Assembly: GCA_024362935.1 (NCBI GenBank)
Contig: JANCRA010000032.1
Location: 1,364,001-1,428,000, forward strand
DNA length: 64,000 bases
Reading direction: 5' to 3'
Source of the DNA: Setophaga petechia
Lineage: Eukaryota > Chordata > Aves > Passeriformes > Parulidae
Position 1 is the first letter of the stretch; every line of letters begins with the position of its first letter. The position numbers and the translations under genes are program-made. Under the pieces are notes generated by a model that worked only from the letters and a program-made list of their open reading frames with translations, made no database searches and was not told the DNA's origin. Shown piece by piece: positions 51,561-64,000 of the stretch.

Positions 51561-52370
51561 AAGGCTTAAGAATCTCCATCTTTATATGCTCAACAACTGA
51601 TACTTCATGTATTCATTTGGTGAGCAGGAAGATGCAAGAGATCTCTGATTTTGTGCCTTACTGGACTTCTGATTTGCTACTGCATGGGTGAGCAGTGAAG
51701 CAGAGGTTTACGAGTCTATTGAGCTTGGGAAACAAGGGTAAGGACAAAGGAAATCCACAGGGAAATGAACGGCTGTCACAAAAGAGTCTCCTACTCCACA
51801 CTCCTGTATTTGTATCCTTCAACAATATTGACAATGCACTCCTGCATGCAGTTCCACGTTCACAACCATGAAACAGCACCTCCCGAAAGTCTCATGGACA
51901 GCATTCTCTACTTAGACTACACATAAATGCATCACATTTTCTAAATGCATTTGAGTTTTTGAGGTGAAAGGCAAGATCTACACCTCAGGTGTTCTTGCAT
52001 CCAAAAACTCCCACATGGAGGTAACTCTTTCCATCTTCTTTTTTCCTGAACCTACAATTACAATTCTGTTCATTCTGCAGTTCAAAACCAGATTTGAAAT
52101 AGAGCAGACTGAATAGAATTTTTGGAAAGGCATGCTAGTGTTGGTAGCCTTAAGTTTCTCAACTCATTCTTGTTACGATGATTCCAGGTATCATTAATAG
52201 CTCCTTGCAGCCCTATGAGATGGATAAGAAATCACTCTGAGACTTCAACAATTTCAAAAAACTGGAAAAGCAGAGAAAAGCAGCTTTTCCTCATAGGGGG
52301 AGACAGTTTGAAAGATGGGAATTTCACAAAACAGCCTAACTTCAAAATTATTGACTGTTATCTCCCATTA
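51561..52370. other. Gene-free stretch
   Basis: Nothing recognised between the possible old LINE fragment and the minus-strand CR1. Confidence 0.55.
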
Positions 52371-53505
52371 AATCACAGAATCATCACAGAATGGTTTGGG
52401 TTGAAATGGTACCTTGAAGATAATCTAGTTCCCATTACCCTGTAGTGGGCAGGGACACCTTCCACTAGACCATGTTTTTACCAAACTGGCCTTGAACAGT
52501 ACCAGGTATGGGGCATCCACTTCTCTGGGCAACACGTTCCAGTGCCTCACCATTTCCAAAAAAAATTTTTTTTTCCTAATATGTGATCTAAATCTACTCC
52601 CTTTCAATCTGAATCCATTCTTCCTTATCCTGTCACTGCATACTCTTGTAAATAGTCTTGTCCCATCTTTCTTCACTAATTTACCTTCAGTACTGGAAGA
52701 CTGCAATCAGGTCATCCCTAAGCCTTCTCTTTCCCAAGCTGAGCAATCAGAAACTCTCAGCATTTCCTCATAGCATAGGTGCTCCATCCCTCTGATCAGC
52801 TTGGTGTCCCTCCTCTGCACTCGATCCAACAGCTCAATGCCCTTCCTGTGCTGGGACCCCAGAGCTGATGCAGCCCTGCAGGTGGGGTCTCAGAATGGAG
52901 TAGAGGGGCAGAGGGGCAGAATCCCCTTCCTTGCCCTGCTGCCCACGCTGCTTTGGATGCAGCCAAGGACACATTTGGCTTTCTGGGCTGTGGGTGCACA
53001 TTGCTGGATCATGTTCAGCCTCTCACCCACCAGCACCCCCAAATCCTTCTGGGCAGGGTCTGCTCTCCATCTGCCCATCCTCCAGCCTGCACTGACCACA
53101 GGGGGCAGTGACACAGGTGCAGCACCTAGTACATGGTCTTGTTAAACCACACGAGATTCCCATGTGCCCACTTCTAGAGCATAAACACATCTTGTGTTTG
53201 TATCTCTCTGGATGGCAGCCCATCCTTCAGGTGTGTCAGCTACAAACTTTCTGAGGGCGCACTCAGTTCCTCCACATCAGAAATGAAGATACTAAATAGC
53301 ATGGTCCCAAGTACAGATCCTTGAGGGACACCACTCATTACTGATGCCTATTGGGACTCTGAGTCATTGACCACTTCCCTCTGTGATCATCCAAACTATT
53401 CCTATTCCACCTAACACTCCACCCATCATTCTCCAACTTAGAGGGAAGGATGCTGTGGGGACCATGTCAAAGGTTTTACAGAAGTCCATACAAATCCAGT
53501 TTTTG
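52371..53505 (-). mobile_element. CR1 LINE, longest copy in window, minus strand
   Basis: On the plus strand it starts with the reverse complement of a CR1 end ('cacagaatggtttgggttga') and continues with the inverted ORF2 C-terminal half: 'cagcctctcacccaccagca', 'ggtcccaagtacagatcctt', 'gagggacaccactcattact', 'ggaccatgtcaaaggtttta', 'cagaagtccatacaaatcc'. About 1.13 kb is retained, reaching into the reverse-transcriptase part, beyond which it is 5'-truncated as is usual for CR1. It is GC-richer than its flanks. Stops and frameshifts make it inactive. Confidence 0.95.
52425..52706 (-). pseudogene. CR1 ORF2 C-terminal relic frame
   Basis: This 93-codon minus-strand frame carries the peptide signature of the CR1 3' coding/transition region: an [10 protein letters not shown] block followed by [16 protein letters not shown]. 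Similar translated peptides are often annotated as hypothetical proteins in bird genomes. It lies wholly inside the CR1 copy, has an extra K against the usual form, and is not an independent gene. Confidence 0.8.
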
Positions 53506-55029
53506 TACTGAAATTTTTAATTTCTGTCTGTACTCAGGTCTGATTTTTCTTGCATGCCAAGGGATTCAAAGAATGCAGACTTTACTTAAATAATTTAACT
53601 TTCCTTACTTGTCAAACCAGGTTTTCTATCCCTCTTGGTCTGAAGTAGACGCACTGCTCCAATACTGCATACAGAGGCAGAAACATAAAGGGGAGAAATA
53701 ACAACTATCTCATGGTGGCTGTTGGATGCTTTCTGGATTTGCTTTTTATTGTTGTTGCTTTATAGATTACATTCCCAAGCACATTTTTTGAAAAGACTGA
53801 CTAGGACTATTTTATTTCTAAAAGACTCCATAAAAAGCAGCTGATGTGTTGCACAGGACTACATTTGTCTACTGTTTTATTCATCATCTAAAAAAATATC
53901 CTGCTTTTTGTACTGTGGTGCTGTAACAATTTACTTACCTTGGTAGTACATTTAAGGGATGAGATATTAGAAAATAAAATAATAACAGCAGCAGTCTCTA
54001 AGATCCAATTAGGCTGAATGGCAGAAATATTTCCATAATGTGAAAAAGTGATACAACAAATATAAAAGAGCATTCAATAAATTAACAGCAAAGCAGCAGT
54101 CATTATATTCTACAGGTCTTCAAGATGATTCTACCAGAATCATCTGGATCTTGAACCCTCTTACTGACTTTTTTTTCCTAATTTACTTCACACTTGGAGA
54201 ATCTTTACACATCCAAGGTCAGCAAGCAGGACTGCTTCAGGATCAACAGAGGCTGTTTCCTGGTCTTGTTCAGGTGTTAAAATCTCTCTGTCTTGGATGC
54301 TTGGATAAAAGCCTCTAAACTCTTTTTTAGTTTGTTCCATATATATATCCTAATACAAAGACTACCTTCAACTTCATTTTTCATTGTTTTAATTGTTAGG
54401 AAGATTTCTCTGAACAACATAAGCTTTATCTGCCCCGCAAAAATGCTATGCACACTCAGTGCTGGAAAAGCCTTCAGAATTTTTCCCCTCTGCTTTCCTA
54501 TTCTAAAAACAAGGGAAAAACTCACAAGCTAACTGTCACTCGTAAATATTTAATAAATACCATAGGAGAAGATTCCAAGAATTATTACTTCAGATTATAT
54601 TTTCCTACATAATGGGTATCTTCATTGGTTGAAGCATTGAATGACAAACTACAGTAAAAGCAAGCCTAAAGCACTGAATATTTATGCTTGCCTGGGATTT
54701 GCATGAAGAAAAAAACTCATCTTAGAAGTAATGTAAACAAACTTCTTAGCAGCGAGATAAGATACAAAGAGAATAATCTGAGGATCAGCTAGCAGCACAA
54801 ATGACTTTGGGTTACAGCTTTCCAAACTTGCCAAACTACTCTAAAATCAATTATCGTTCCCATAATGACTTTCTAGATTTCTGTAAGGGCTTTTCACCTG
54901 ATTCCAGCTGGTGTGAAGTCAGTATTCAGTCGACAAATTACACTAAATTCTTATGGGAAGTAGTTTTTATAGATTCATGAAAGAAAGTAAAAAAGGTGAG
55001 GAGACTTGAAGCCTAATTCAAGTGTCAAA
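53506..55029. other. Gene-free stretch
   Basis: No exon or repeat family recognised. A perfect octamer motif ATTTGCAT occurs at 54697-54704 within a repeat-free stretch (54640-54950) of enhancer-like texture. Confidence 0.55.
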
Positions 55030-55145
55030 GTTGAAGAGACTTGTAGCACATTTGGATAGGCCTTTGAGCAACTGTGGCAGCAGGGTTGGACCAGATGATC
55101 TTTGAATATTCCTTCCAACCCAAGCCATGATGCAATTCTATGAAA
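55030..55145 (+). mobile_element. CR1 LINE 3' tail, about 115 bp
   Basis: 'cctttgagcaactgtggcag', 'gggttggaccagatgatctt', 'ttccttccaacccaagccat' and 'gcaattctatga' match the very 3' end of CR1 on the plus strand. Severely 5'-truncated. Confidence 0.9.
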
Positions 55146-55829
55146 GAAAGACAAACTTTGGTGAGTTAAAAGAAACATCTTAGCCAAGATGGAGAGTGGT
55201 GTTCTGGGATATGCTGGAATCAAGCACATTACAGGAGAAGATCATTCAATTACAGAAAAGCTAAGCAGAGTAAAGGGAATTTTTCCAGTATCTACTGTAT
55301 TCTGCTGATAAAACTATAGACATGAACGTGTCTGTATGTAGCAGGGAAGGCTGAAAATGTGAATCAGTTTTATTTTCATGGAAAAGGTACAACTTGACTT
55401 TGTTTTGTGCCTACTGCAAATTACTGCTCTATATCCTGGTATAGGAATTCAGAGACCAGAGTTCCTTTGTATATTCTCAGTTAATTAATCTTCCCACATC
55501 TCTCCTGAAAAAGCTGTGAAACCCTCGAAGTGTCTTGTCACTAATTTTACCTCTAACCTCACCTTTCCAGCCTCTTCAATTAGGTACTGGACAAAGCAAA
55601 AAAGAATGCAGTGTCCTGCTCTTGAAGTACAGTAAACCTAGACTTTTGTTTCCCATTAGTACACCGCTGTTTTAAAATTAATACCTGAAATGAACTATTT
55701 TAGATTTGACCAAATGGAGATTTTTGCTGTTGTTCAGCAGAACATAAAACTCTAAGGTTTTGTTTTATTAAAAGACAACCACAGAATTTTCTGAATCTGA
55801 AGCAATCTTTCCACTTCTCTCAATTCAGC
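55146..55829. other. Gene-free stretch
   Basis: Nothing recognised. Confidence 0.55.
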
Positions 55830-56300
55830 TGATTTGGAAGCCAAACTTAATCAATTATTCACATTCCCAAAGGGCAAATGCAGCCTAGTTATCAGTGTCT
55901 CTTTAAAAGCTGACAAACTACCTGTACTAATTAATTAGCACAGAGCTCCCATTAAAACAGGGGGACTTATCATTAAGTTGTTAAATTCCTTGGCTACTTG
56001 CAGTGATTAAAATCCACATCCCCAAAGCCTTCTAGGATATTGCCTATGGACATCAAGGTGCTATTGCATGAATGATGACCAATAAAAATAATTTACAGAA
56101 GTCTGAATTTAATTGATTATGCTGCCAGCTTCCCTTTCAAGGGATTGGAGAAATTAGTTACCAATTTAAATTAAAATCTCATGTATCATTACAAGAAAAA
56201 CAGAAAGTGATTTCAACATCTCCTGATTACACTTCTGGGAGGATCAGAAGCTCTTGAAGTTTTATAATTAAAGAATGATATGTCTACATGTTTGTCAATC
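55830..56300. promoter_or_regulatory. Candidate conserved non-coding element
   Basis: Repeat-free sequence with dense homeodomain-type cores: TACTAATTAATTAGCAC (near 55925), TTTAATTGATTATGC (near 56108), ACTTAATCAATTATTC (near 55845) and a CCAATAAAAATAATTT A/T block. No open frame of note. Of the enhancer-like stretches in the window this one looks strongest to me, but the judgement is by eye without cross-species alignment. Confidence 0.3.
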
Positions 56301-59300
56301 TAACACAATATCTCCTAGTAGAAAACTACATAGTTTTTGGTTTTTCCTAAGAGGAAGATCATAAACTTTGATCCACAGATTATTCTGACCCAACCCCCCA
56401 AAAAAAACCTTTAAAACTAGTTTTAAAATATTTCAAACTAAATATAAAAAGCTCAAAAATATTCCTAATTAATTTCTATGGCCAGCTTTTTAACTAATCG
56501 GTTTTATAGATGTACTTTTATTTTCATAACACAATTTATGCCCTTTTTAATCCTAAATAATCTCAATACTTCTCCAAACTTTTTGTCATGTTTTATTATT
56601 TTCTTTGTGTGCCTCTCTTCTTACTGAACTAATCATGCTGTTCTATGCAGGGGATAAAAAGTCAATGGACAACCAAGAACACCATTCTGTGAGGAGCTGA
56701 TTACCAATGTAGCAGTATCTCTCAATAAGGGCTCTTTGAGGCAGGAACAAACCCTTCTTGCCGCCCCGTAGTGAAAAACACTAGCACCACTCTGCAAGTG
56801 ATCCTATTCAGCTGCAGACATGTTGGCAGAGCAGGAGATTCAGAAAGAACTCAGCTTCCCTCCATCATAAATTTCTTTGTGCACTCAAGTGCAGCTTGAG
56901 CATCTTTTTGATTATTGTAGGAATGGACAGAGATATTAAATTGCTATAGGCATTGTGAGCTCATTGCACATTTCATGGGAAGAAAGGGAGAAATACCACT
57001 ACAATATTTCTAATGTGTCAGAAATAGAATCTCTCCACAGATGTGCACAGCACCCACCGGTCAAGCACCACACAGGGTCTCACAAGCTTTTTCTTCAGGA
57101 AGAAAAGGAACTACTCCTGGGTCATGTCAGCTGCCCAGTTAGCTTCATCAGTAGTAACAAGTACTGATCATGACCTCAAGAGCAAAACCTAGATTCCTCA
57201 GTGACAAACTCTCTTTTCTACCATCAGAGCAGAGGCTTGTGACTTCAGATTAATGATGTCTTAGAAGCTGTATGCTCCTCTTCTCACCATTGTTCAGTTG
57301 CTACATTCTAGCATTTTTTCTCTTGCTAGAATGACAAAATTCAGAAGGATTCTTCTGTGAATTTCATAGTATCATAGGACCAGTAAACCTGCAATGATGA
57401 ACTACTGAGAAATAAACGTATTTTTGCCAAGGAATGACTACATTGAAGCATGTGTCCAAGAATGTAAGCCTAGTATATGCAGAAAAAAGATGAACTATAT
57501 AAGGCTCTAATGGAGGAGAGACATGTAGATAAAGATTATCTACAAGATAGGAGAGAAAGAAATCTCTCTCATATTACATTCCTGCCTACCAGAAGAACAA
57601 AAACCCCAAAATACCCCTGAAAGCACAGTGTAATCCTGTTACAACTGATACATGCAGTATGACTCTCAGTGACAAAGGAGAGCATGTTAAAGTCTTATTC
57701 TGGATCATAACACCATAGACATTGAATGTCATGTTTAATGGCTAAAGTTGTAGCTCTGGAACATTTCTTCTTGAGAGCATCTATTTGGGGAGAAAGAAAA
57801 ACAAATAAACAAATCAAAGTCTCTTTGAGCTTGAAGAACACCAAACCATCCCAAGAGCTTTGACTACTAAAACTCCTAAACACATATTTTTATCATAAAC
57901 CATTTTCCTTGAGTTTTATCTATCATTGATGCTGATGGATAAATTGCCTACTAATATTAAATGCAAGTGTTCCCAAGCTACATTTACACCCAGTAAGAAG
58001 TTTCAAAAAAATCTTTTTAACTAGCAAGTGAGAAAAGTCAGCATTGATCAAAATACAATTAAATGTGTTATGCAGAAACATTTCCAAAATTAAGAACGAC
58101 TTTCTTAGTTATCTCAATAAATAGGCTGAACAGTTTTTAAGGCCTCTGTAGTTTTCAATCCTAGATCTGCATTCTGAGCTCCTAAATCATCTCTGTTTCA
58201 GACCTGATTTCTTCTTGCTTATTACAGCTTTCTATCTGGCAAAGTAACTGTTCTTGTTTCTGACATTTGCCACAGAGCCTCAGTTTAGTCACCTGATGGA
58301 CCAAACAGGAATCAATATTCTTCCTGAGAAGAAAAGCCCATCTTAAACATACTGTTTCTTTTTATTGCATGTGAACTCATAGCAAGAAAATGAAGTCCAA
58401 AGATTTTCTTCTTTTAGATAGGGATGTCAAACAAAAAAAAGGAGCATGTTCTGAAACTGAAATGAAAAGACAAATTCCTTATTTAAACCGTTACCTTTAT
58501 GCACAATTATAAATGGTCTGAGGTACGAGTGGCAGGGTTTGTTATTTGGGTTTTTTACTTGATGAACAAGGTGGTTAACTTTTTCTCTCAGTGGAAAAGA
58601 TATATACTTTATTTATATGAGAGGTTAGATAAACCACTTGTAGAACTTAATAGATGTTTCTAAAATTATTTTTAATTCTTCTTTTGAGGTCCTTTTCAGA
58701 TATTTATAATCTGAAAGTTGTAAAATTTTGAAGACAGTAACCCAAAAAGTAAAGACATGGTTTATGACAAAAAACGTAAATACTTCATTACTACAATCAC
58801 AGCAATTACCCTGGATTTTGTTTTGCAGAATTTTGTCAGTCAGTATCGGAAAGTTGGAGGTAACTAATATCTCTAATTTAATGGAAAAGCTCTTTTGAAC
58901 TGAAAATTGTATTTCAGAAAGTATTTGCATTAGTTTAGTTACTATATGCTGTCATCTTGATTTCTGCAATCTACAGAAAGAAGAGCTTTCACTGAGGAAG
59001 ATGAAGAGCCTAGGATTTACACACAGAAAAAAAATGCAGGAAAGTTTCTACACATATTTCTGTTGACCACATTAGAAACTTCACTTCTGTTAAAAGGTGT
59101 AGAAGTATTTAAATAAGCCAGTATCTTCAAACTCTAAGTTCAGGATGCTTTGCTCTGTGACAGGGAGTAGTTGGCAGTATCACTGTGCAAGGCAGGCTTT
59201 CAATCTCCAATTCAAGTTAACTTGAAGCCAATCCTCTTGGACACACCACTGAAAAATCGCAATACACTGATTACATTTCCCACTCTAAACACAGGATTGT

Positions 59301-62300
59301 ACTGTCAAATTCCTACATCACAGTTTCTGAAAATTTATGGTTTGAATAATAGTAATCTTAAAATATGCCTTAGCAGAAATGAAAAAGAAAATACCAGTCA
59401 AAACTAAAGATCAACAGCAGCACCTCCTTCACATTTTGAGCTAATACCTAGCCTATACCAAATTTGCACAGAATATGGAAAACGCCCAGCAACTAGCCTT
59501 TAAAAACAAAACACTTGCTGCACAAAACTCCACCAAATGTCACATGTAGACATGTGCTGATGAACATACTGGGGCATTACTGACATCTCAAGATACGATC
59601 CTTCACCACAGTACTAGAGTTTTCAGTGACTCTCTTGCCTAGGCAGACTTCCAAACCTGCCAAGAGGTTTAGAGTAAAGACTGAAATGGAAAGAGAAATG
59701 GTAGAAAGTGAGAGGCATTTTTATGGACTACACTGAATTTTCTGTAAAATGAATGGGAATTCCTTAAAAATTAATATGAAAATTTTGAAGTGTTACCGTA
59801 TTTTCCTCTAAATTTGAAATGCAGACATAATGAAAAACAGTTTTTCACATACTTGGTGCACACACACTTCAAAATCTTTGCCAGAATTGTGAAAGTAATC
59901 CCTCTGTACTACTAGCAGCACAAGAATGACTTCAATTTAGTCAAAGATGCAGAATGTGTTTCATAGCTTGCCTCAGTTTCTCTCACATTCTTTTGGAACA
60001 TGCTAAGATAAAGGTAACAAGTTTCCATAGGTCAAGGTCTTTATCCCTTTCCTACTAATGTCTTCTTTTCTGGAATTTTTCACTATTCTTCTTTATTCTC
60101 CATTTCAGCCAAACTGTCATACAATTTTCTTCAACAGTTTATTTCTATCACAGTCATCACTCCCCAAATGGGCTCCACAACCTCTTCACCACTCAGTTCT
60201 TCTTTGTCTTGGGTCTTGGTAAAGGAAAACTTCCTTGCCCAGTACTTAATTAAGCAGCACATAAATCTGGAAGCTTGGGAATGTTTCCAAGTTTCTAAAG
60301 GCTGAGTATATATCCTACCTGTATCCATGATAGGGCAGGACAAATAGTTAAGTCTTTTGCCTAAATCTTGATGTCATTCAAAGGTGACCCATTCCCACAA
60401 GATGAGTAAGAATTATAGCTTGCATTGACCAGAGTCACAGCTCAGCTGAGAAACCACCTCAGCTGAGCAGATGGCGTCCCAGTTCAGACACTCTCACTGT
60501 CTTTAGAGACTGAAGCAGCTAAGAACTGACATTTCTGACAAGTTCTCTATCTTCTTTCTGACAGACAAAATTGTATGTGATGAACTCTGTGTTGGCTGGT
60601 GGGTGAATAACAGAACATTTAAAAAATTCTACAGTTTCACATCCTTAACTGCACTGGATGAATTGAGCAGAACACCCTCCCTCAAGTCATTACAGAATTG
60701 TATGATCTCTTTTAACCAAAATCCCCAGCTACTACAATGAAAACATGCTGTTAAGCTGGCAAATTTTCATCTCCCAAGTCTGTACTCAAACATAGCTGAA
60801 AGCCATTGGAAATAGCTGCTAGACCATGAAAAAATGATGATTAACCATCTATAAAATGCTATTTATAGCAGACAAACCATTAACTAGGGGCAAATTACTA
60901 ATTTGCCAGTGGTTTCTCTGTGACAGGGTCACCTTGGAACTTTCCTGAATTTCCATCCATAAAGCTACTGTTTTGTTTCTTTTTTCTTTTCAATAATACA
61001 TTGTCCTCAGTTTATCTTTTTGCCATTTTAAAGTGCATTGCTCTATTTTGACAGGATTACTTGTCTGCTGATAATGACTAGGCTGATCAAACAGATTCTC
61101 TTATTTCTTAGACTTTAATGGTATGTATCACCAAAGTCCTACAAAGTCATGAGTCATGGATTGCTAGGAGCATTGTTCAAGCATGGGGAAAAAAAAGCAC
61201 TACACTACTCATTAAACAAAAAATATTGACATATGTGGCTAAATACTTGCTCAAATGCTTGGCTGGGAACGTCATACTTCTTATTCCTCATTATTGAAAG
61301 AGAATTTAACAAAAAAAAAAGGCACTATTCTGAAATTTGTGGTTAAAGCAGGAACTTGTTCAGTAGATGTCTAATATACAGTGACTAAGAATTTGTTTTT
61401 GAAGAGTTAATCTGAAACTGCAGTATGACTCTGTCAACTATAAAAACTGATTTTCATTCAGTGAAGGCACAAACATAACATATATATATATATATATATG
61501 CCTGATGTTTTCTTTTCTTTGAAATGCTCAAGCAATCTTTGCTAGTGCCAATATTTTTTAGATGATGCTCCTATCAAATTTTATTTCCATTTGAAAAAGA
61601 AGAAGAAAATCACAAGTGTTTGATAAAATTGTGAGTTCTTCCTGGGAATTGTCCCTAACAAGTTTGTTTCATGTAGATGTAGAATGCTGGCTGAGATTTA
61701 AGCTGTCCCAGACAGTTGAAATTGATTGATTGATTCATGCACCAGCAAGAAATATAATCCTACGGTAGTTTTACTTTTGTGTATTATTCTTCCTTACCCT
61801 TTCCCTCTTTTGCCCCTGGGAAGGTATTGACTCACCATTAGTATTATGTTGGTAAATTGCTCTTAAGTCCCGTGGGGTTTAATAGTATCAGAAAAGTGAG
61901 GGCCTTCAGTCCTTCCAGACTTTGAAGAGTATATGACCAGACTCAAATTCTCACTTTCACACGTGTATTGCAGCCCAAATCAAGAATTTGTCTTTCACGT
62001 TACATTTGCAACACCAATAATAAAAGGATCATCCTCTAGGAATTAAAAATATAAGATATGAGTCCAATCCTAATCTAATAAATGGATTTCCAAGAAATGT
62101 TTTAAGACAAAGAAAAGTACAGTGTCTAGGAAGACAATATTCAGAAAACAGCTCAATTTTTTGTATTATATACTTACATTTCTGAAATACTTTCAGTTCT
62201 AGAACATAGAATTTTGTTTTGGAGGTGCTAACTTTTTCAATGACGACTTCAAATTCAAACAAGTTAAATAATTTAAATTGTACATCAATATTTAATTAAA

Positions 62301-64000
62301 ATCTTGTGTGCTTGCATTTTTTTTAAATGGAAATACATCAGAGCTATTTGTCTAAGTTTTTATTGCACCATTGGTTTTAATCAATGAAGTTTTCAGACAT
62401 TTTGTTGTCACAGGCATAAGCCAGACATTTCAGAGGCAAATTATGGCTATTGGTCATTTCTGCAAGAAAAAACTTATAGCCATTACAGTCCAATGATTAC
62501 CAGTACTCAACCCTCAAAATCAAATACAAGTAATTAATCTGCTGGTAGACTACTAACCTGTGGCATAGACTTCTATTTTTAACAGACATCATTTACATTT
62601 ATCTGCCTCTAATAGCAACAGGAAAGGAAACACAATTACAAAAAAATGAATAAGTCTTCTCAGGAATCGAATTCTCTCAGAACCACTTTGACTTTCCTGA
62701 ACACTGAGGATGTTTGCTAGCAAGCCTACAAATAAAGTGAATATAAATCCTGAAAATAGCAAACAGGTGTTGTTATTCAGCATAAGGAGCTTACCAAAAT
62801 GAGATTTGTCAATCACTTTCCTACTGTCAATTTCTCTTAAGGCTTTGTGATTACCACAGGGGTCTATGAGGAAAGTTACACGGGATGATAAGTGACTGAC
62901 AACTGACTGCACATATGGGCATTTTTCAAGGGATCTATACTTTGCCATTTAACTCCAAATGAATGATTCATAGATAGAAGTAAGCATGAGAGGATGCCCT
63001 ATTATTCTGTGTTCTGACTCCTAATGAGATTATTTCCTCAATGAATTTGAGGAAATTCCAAACAGAGAAAACAGAATGTGAAGAATAAAGATGAAAGACA
63101 AAAGTAAAAAATGGAGCTGACAAAACAAGAGTGAAATAATCCATTTTTACCCTTGCAATCAATAGAAAAGTCTAGAGGCTATATTTTTGGACAGCCTTTT
63201 TCACAGTTGGCACTTCAGCCAGGAAGTAGAGAAAATACAGGGAGTCGATATATATTATAATAGCCCCAGGTTTAACAAGATTTATATTCTCTGGAAAATA
63301 AAAAATAAAATCAAAGAAGTGATCAGAAAAACAGACTCTTACTAACATAGAAAATAAAAGCTCAATCAACTTAAACTGAACTTAACTAGTATGTATCACC
63401 CATTACAGTGCTTAGAGAATGGCACACAACACTGCCTTTTACAGACTGTATAAATGAGTGCATTGTACAAACTGTGTGTATTAACACACAGCATTAAATA
63501 TAGTCACATTCAAAGTCCACTGATGCCTAAGGGAAATAGCCTAACTTTAATCCTAATTTCTCCTCTTAGAGATTTTTAAAAAGGCAAAGATTTGGGAAGA
63601 TTTCTGGACAAGGCACAACCAAGGCAGTGTGAAGCATGATCCTCAATTACCTTCTCTTTGCTCTTAATTACTTAGTACTAATTTTGTAGCAGAAAGTCTA
63701 GAATTTGTTATTAACGGGGTTTTTTTCTTTATGTTAGCAGTAAACCTTTTATTTCATATAGCATCAAGGTAGAGTGATCTGGATTGTCTAGTACCTATGC
63801 AGAGGCACCTATCCCCTATGAAGGAATGTTCCTTGGAAACACAGAACAACAGCACTCCTGAAAGAAGCAGGTGTCTGAGTGTCTCCTGATATACTCCATG
63901 CTGTAGCAATAAATCTTTGCAAGGCCCTCGTCTGAGAAGATTTCCTTTCTGCATTTGAATTTTCAACTGCTCTATGTTCCAAGATGAAGCAAATAAAGAA
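56301..64000. other. Gene-free AT-rich stretch
   Basis: No exon, RNA gene or recognisable transposon in 7.7 kb. The longest frame (119 codons, minus strand, 62589-62948) encodes two hydrophobic runs but no known family signature. One AT microsatellite is listed separately. Confidence 0.6.
61480..61499. repeat. (AT)10 microsatellite
   Basis: Ten uninterrupted AT units. Likely length-polymorphic. Confidence 0.95.

Noticed and set aside
57365..57410. 'tcatagtatcataggacc', resembling the inverted start of a CR1 element
   Set aside because: Similarity ends after a few bases. The expected 'ggtttgggttggaa'-type block is absent.
1..64000. CRISPR-like arrays, bacterial operons, ribosome binding sites or phage modules
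   Set aside because: Repeat content, CpG depletion and LINE/LTR families are those of a bird nuclear genome. No spaced direct-repeat array is present.

Overview
This window looks like non-coding nuclear DNA from a bird. The main evidence is a set of CR1 LINE 3' ends, which carry the avian-type terminal octamer ATTCTATG and the upstream block in which 'ggactagatgatctt' is followed by 'ccttccaaccc'. There are also LTR fragments of a type widespread in birds, for example one with 'ctcaacccaggagttttctcac' followed by 'gggattaaaccac'. No database search was possible, so species and chromosome are not assigned. A passerine is plausible but unproven.

I could not support any functional protein-coding gene, exon series, tRNA, rRNA or known small RNA. 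The sequence is AT-rich and visibly CpG-poor. The longest open frames (about 60-173 codons) are what chance gives in such DNA, or they lie inside degraded retroelements. The window is best read as an intergenic desert or part of a very large intron.

Layout. 1-5.5 kb: unremarkable non-coding DNA with one A-rich tract and a small hairpin. 5.54-6.72 kb: a broken gag/protease-like endogenous retrovirus relic on the plus strand. 8.77-9.0 kb: a probable minus-strand LTR that ends at an unbroken run of 20 C. 9.7-16.9 kb: five CR1 fragments, all on the plus strand; the last two are separated by about 450 bp of unexplained sequence containing a very strong splice-acceptor-like tract. 17-22 kb: AT-rich, gene-free. 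22.04-22.34 kb: a probable solo LTR. 22.3-40.7 kb: gene-free, with short tandem duplications, hairpins and two blocks resembling conserved non-coding elements (32.3-32.9 and 38.0-38.5 kb). 40.74-41.04 kb: an LTR 3' portion. 42.1 and 51.4 kb: old CR1-like fragments. 52.37-53.5 kb: the longest CR1 in the window, on the minus strand, with a recognisable ORF2 C-terminal relic. 55.03-55.15 kb: a CR1 3' tail. 55.8-56.3 kb: another block resembling a conserved non-coding element, with homeodomain-type TAATTA sites. 56.3-64 kb: AT-rich, gene-free.

No genes act together here. Any function would be regulatory (candidate conserved elements) or would come from reused retroelement sequence. I found no convincing new biological system. 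The observations most worth checking are the CR1/unknown/CR1 composite at 15.3-16.8 kb, the ERV relic, and the candidate conserved elements.
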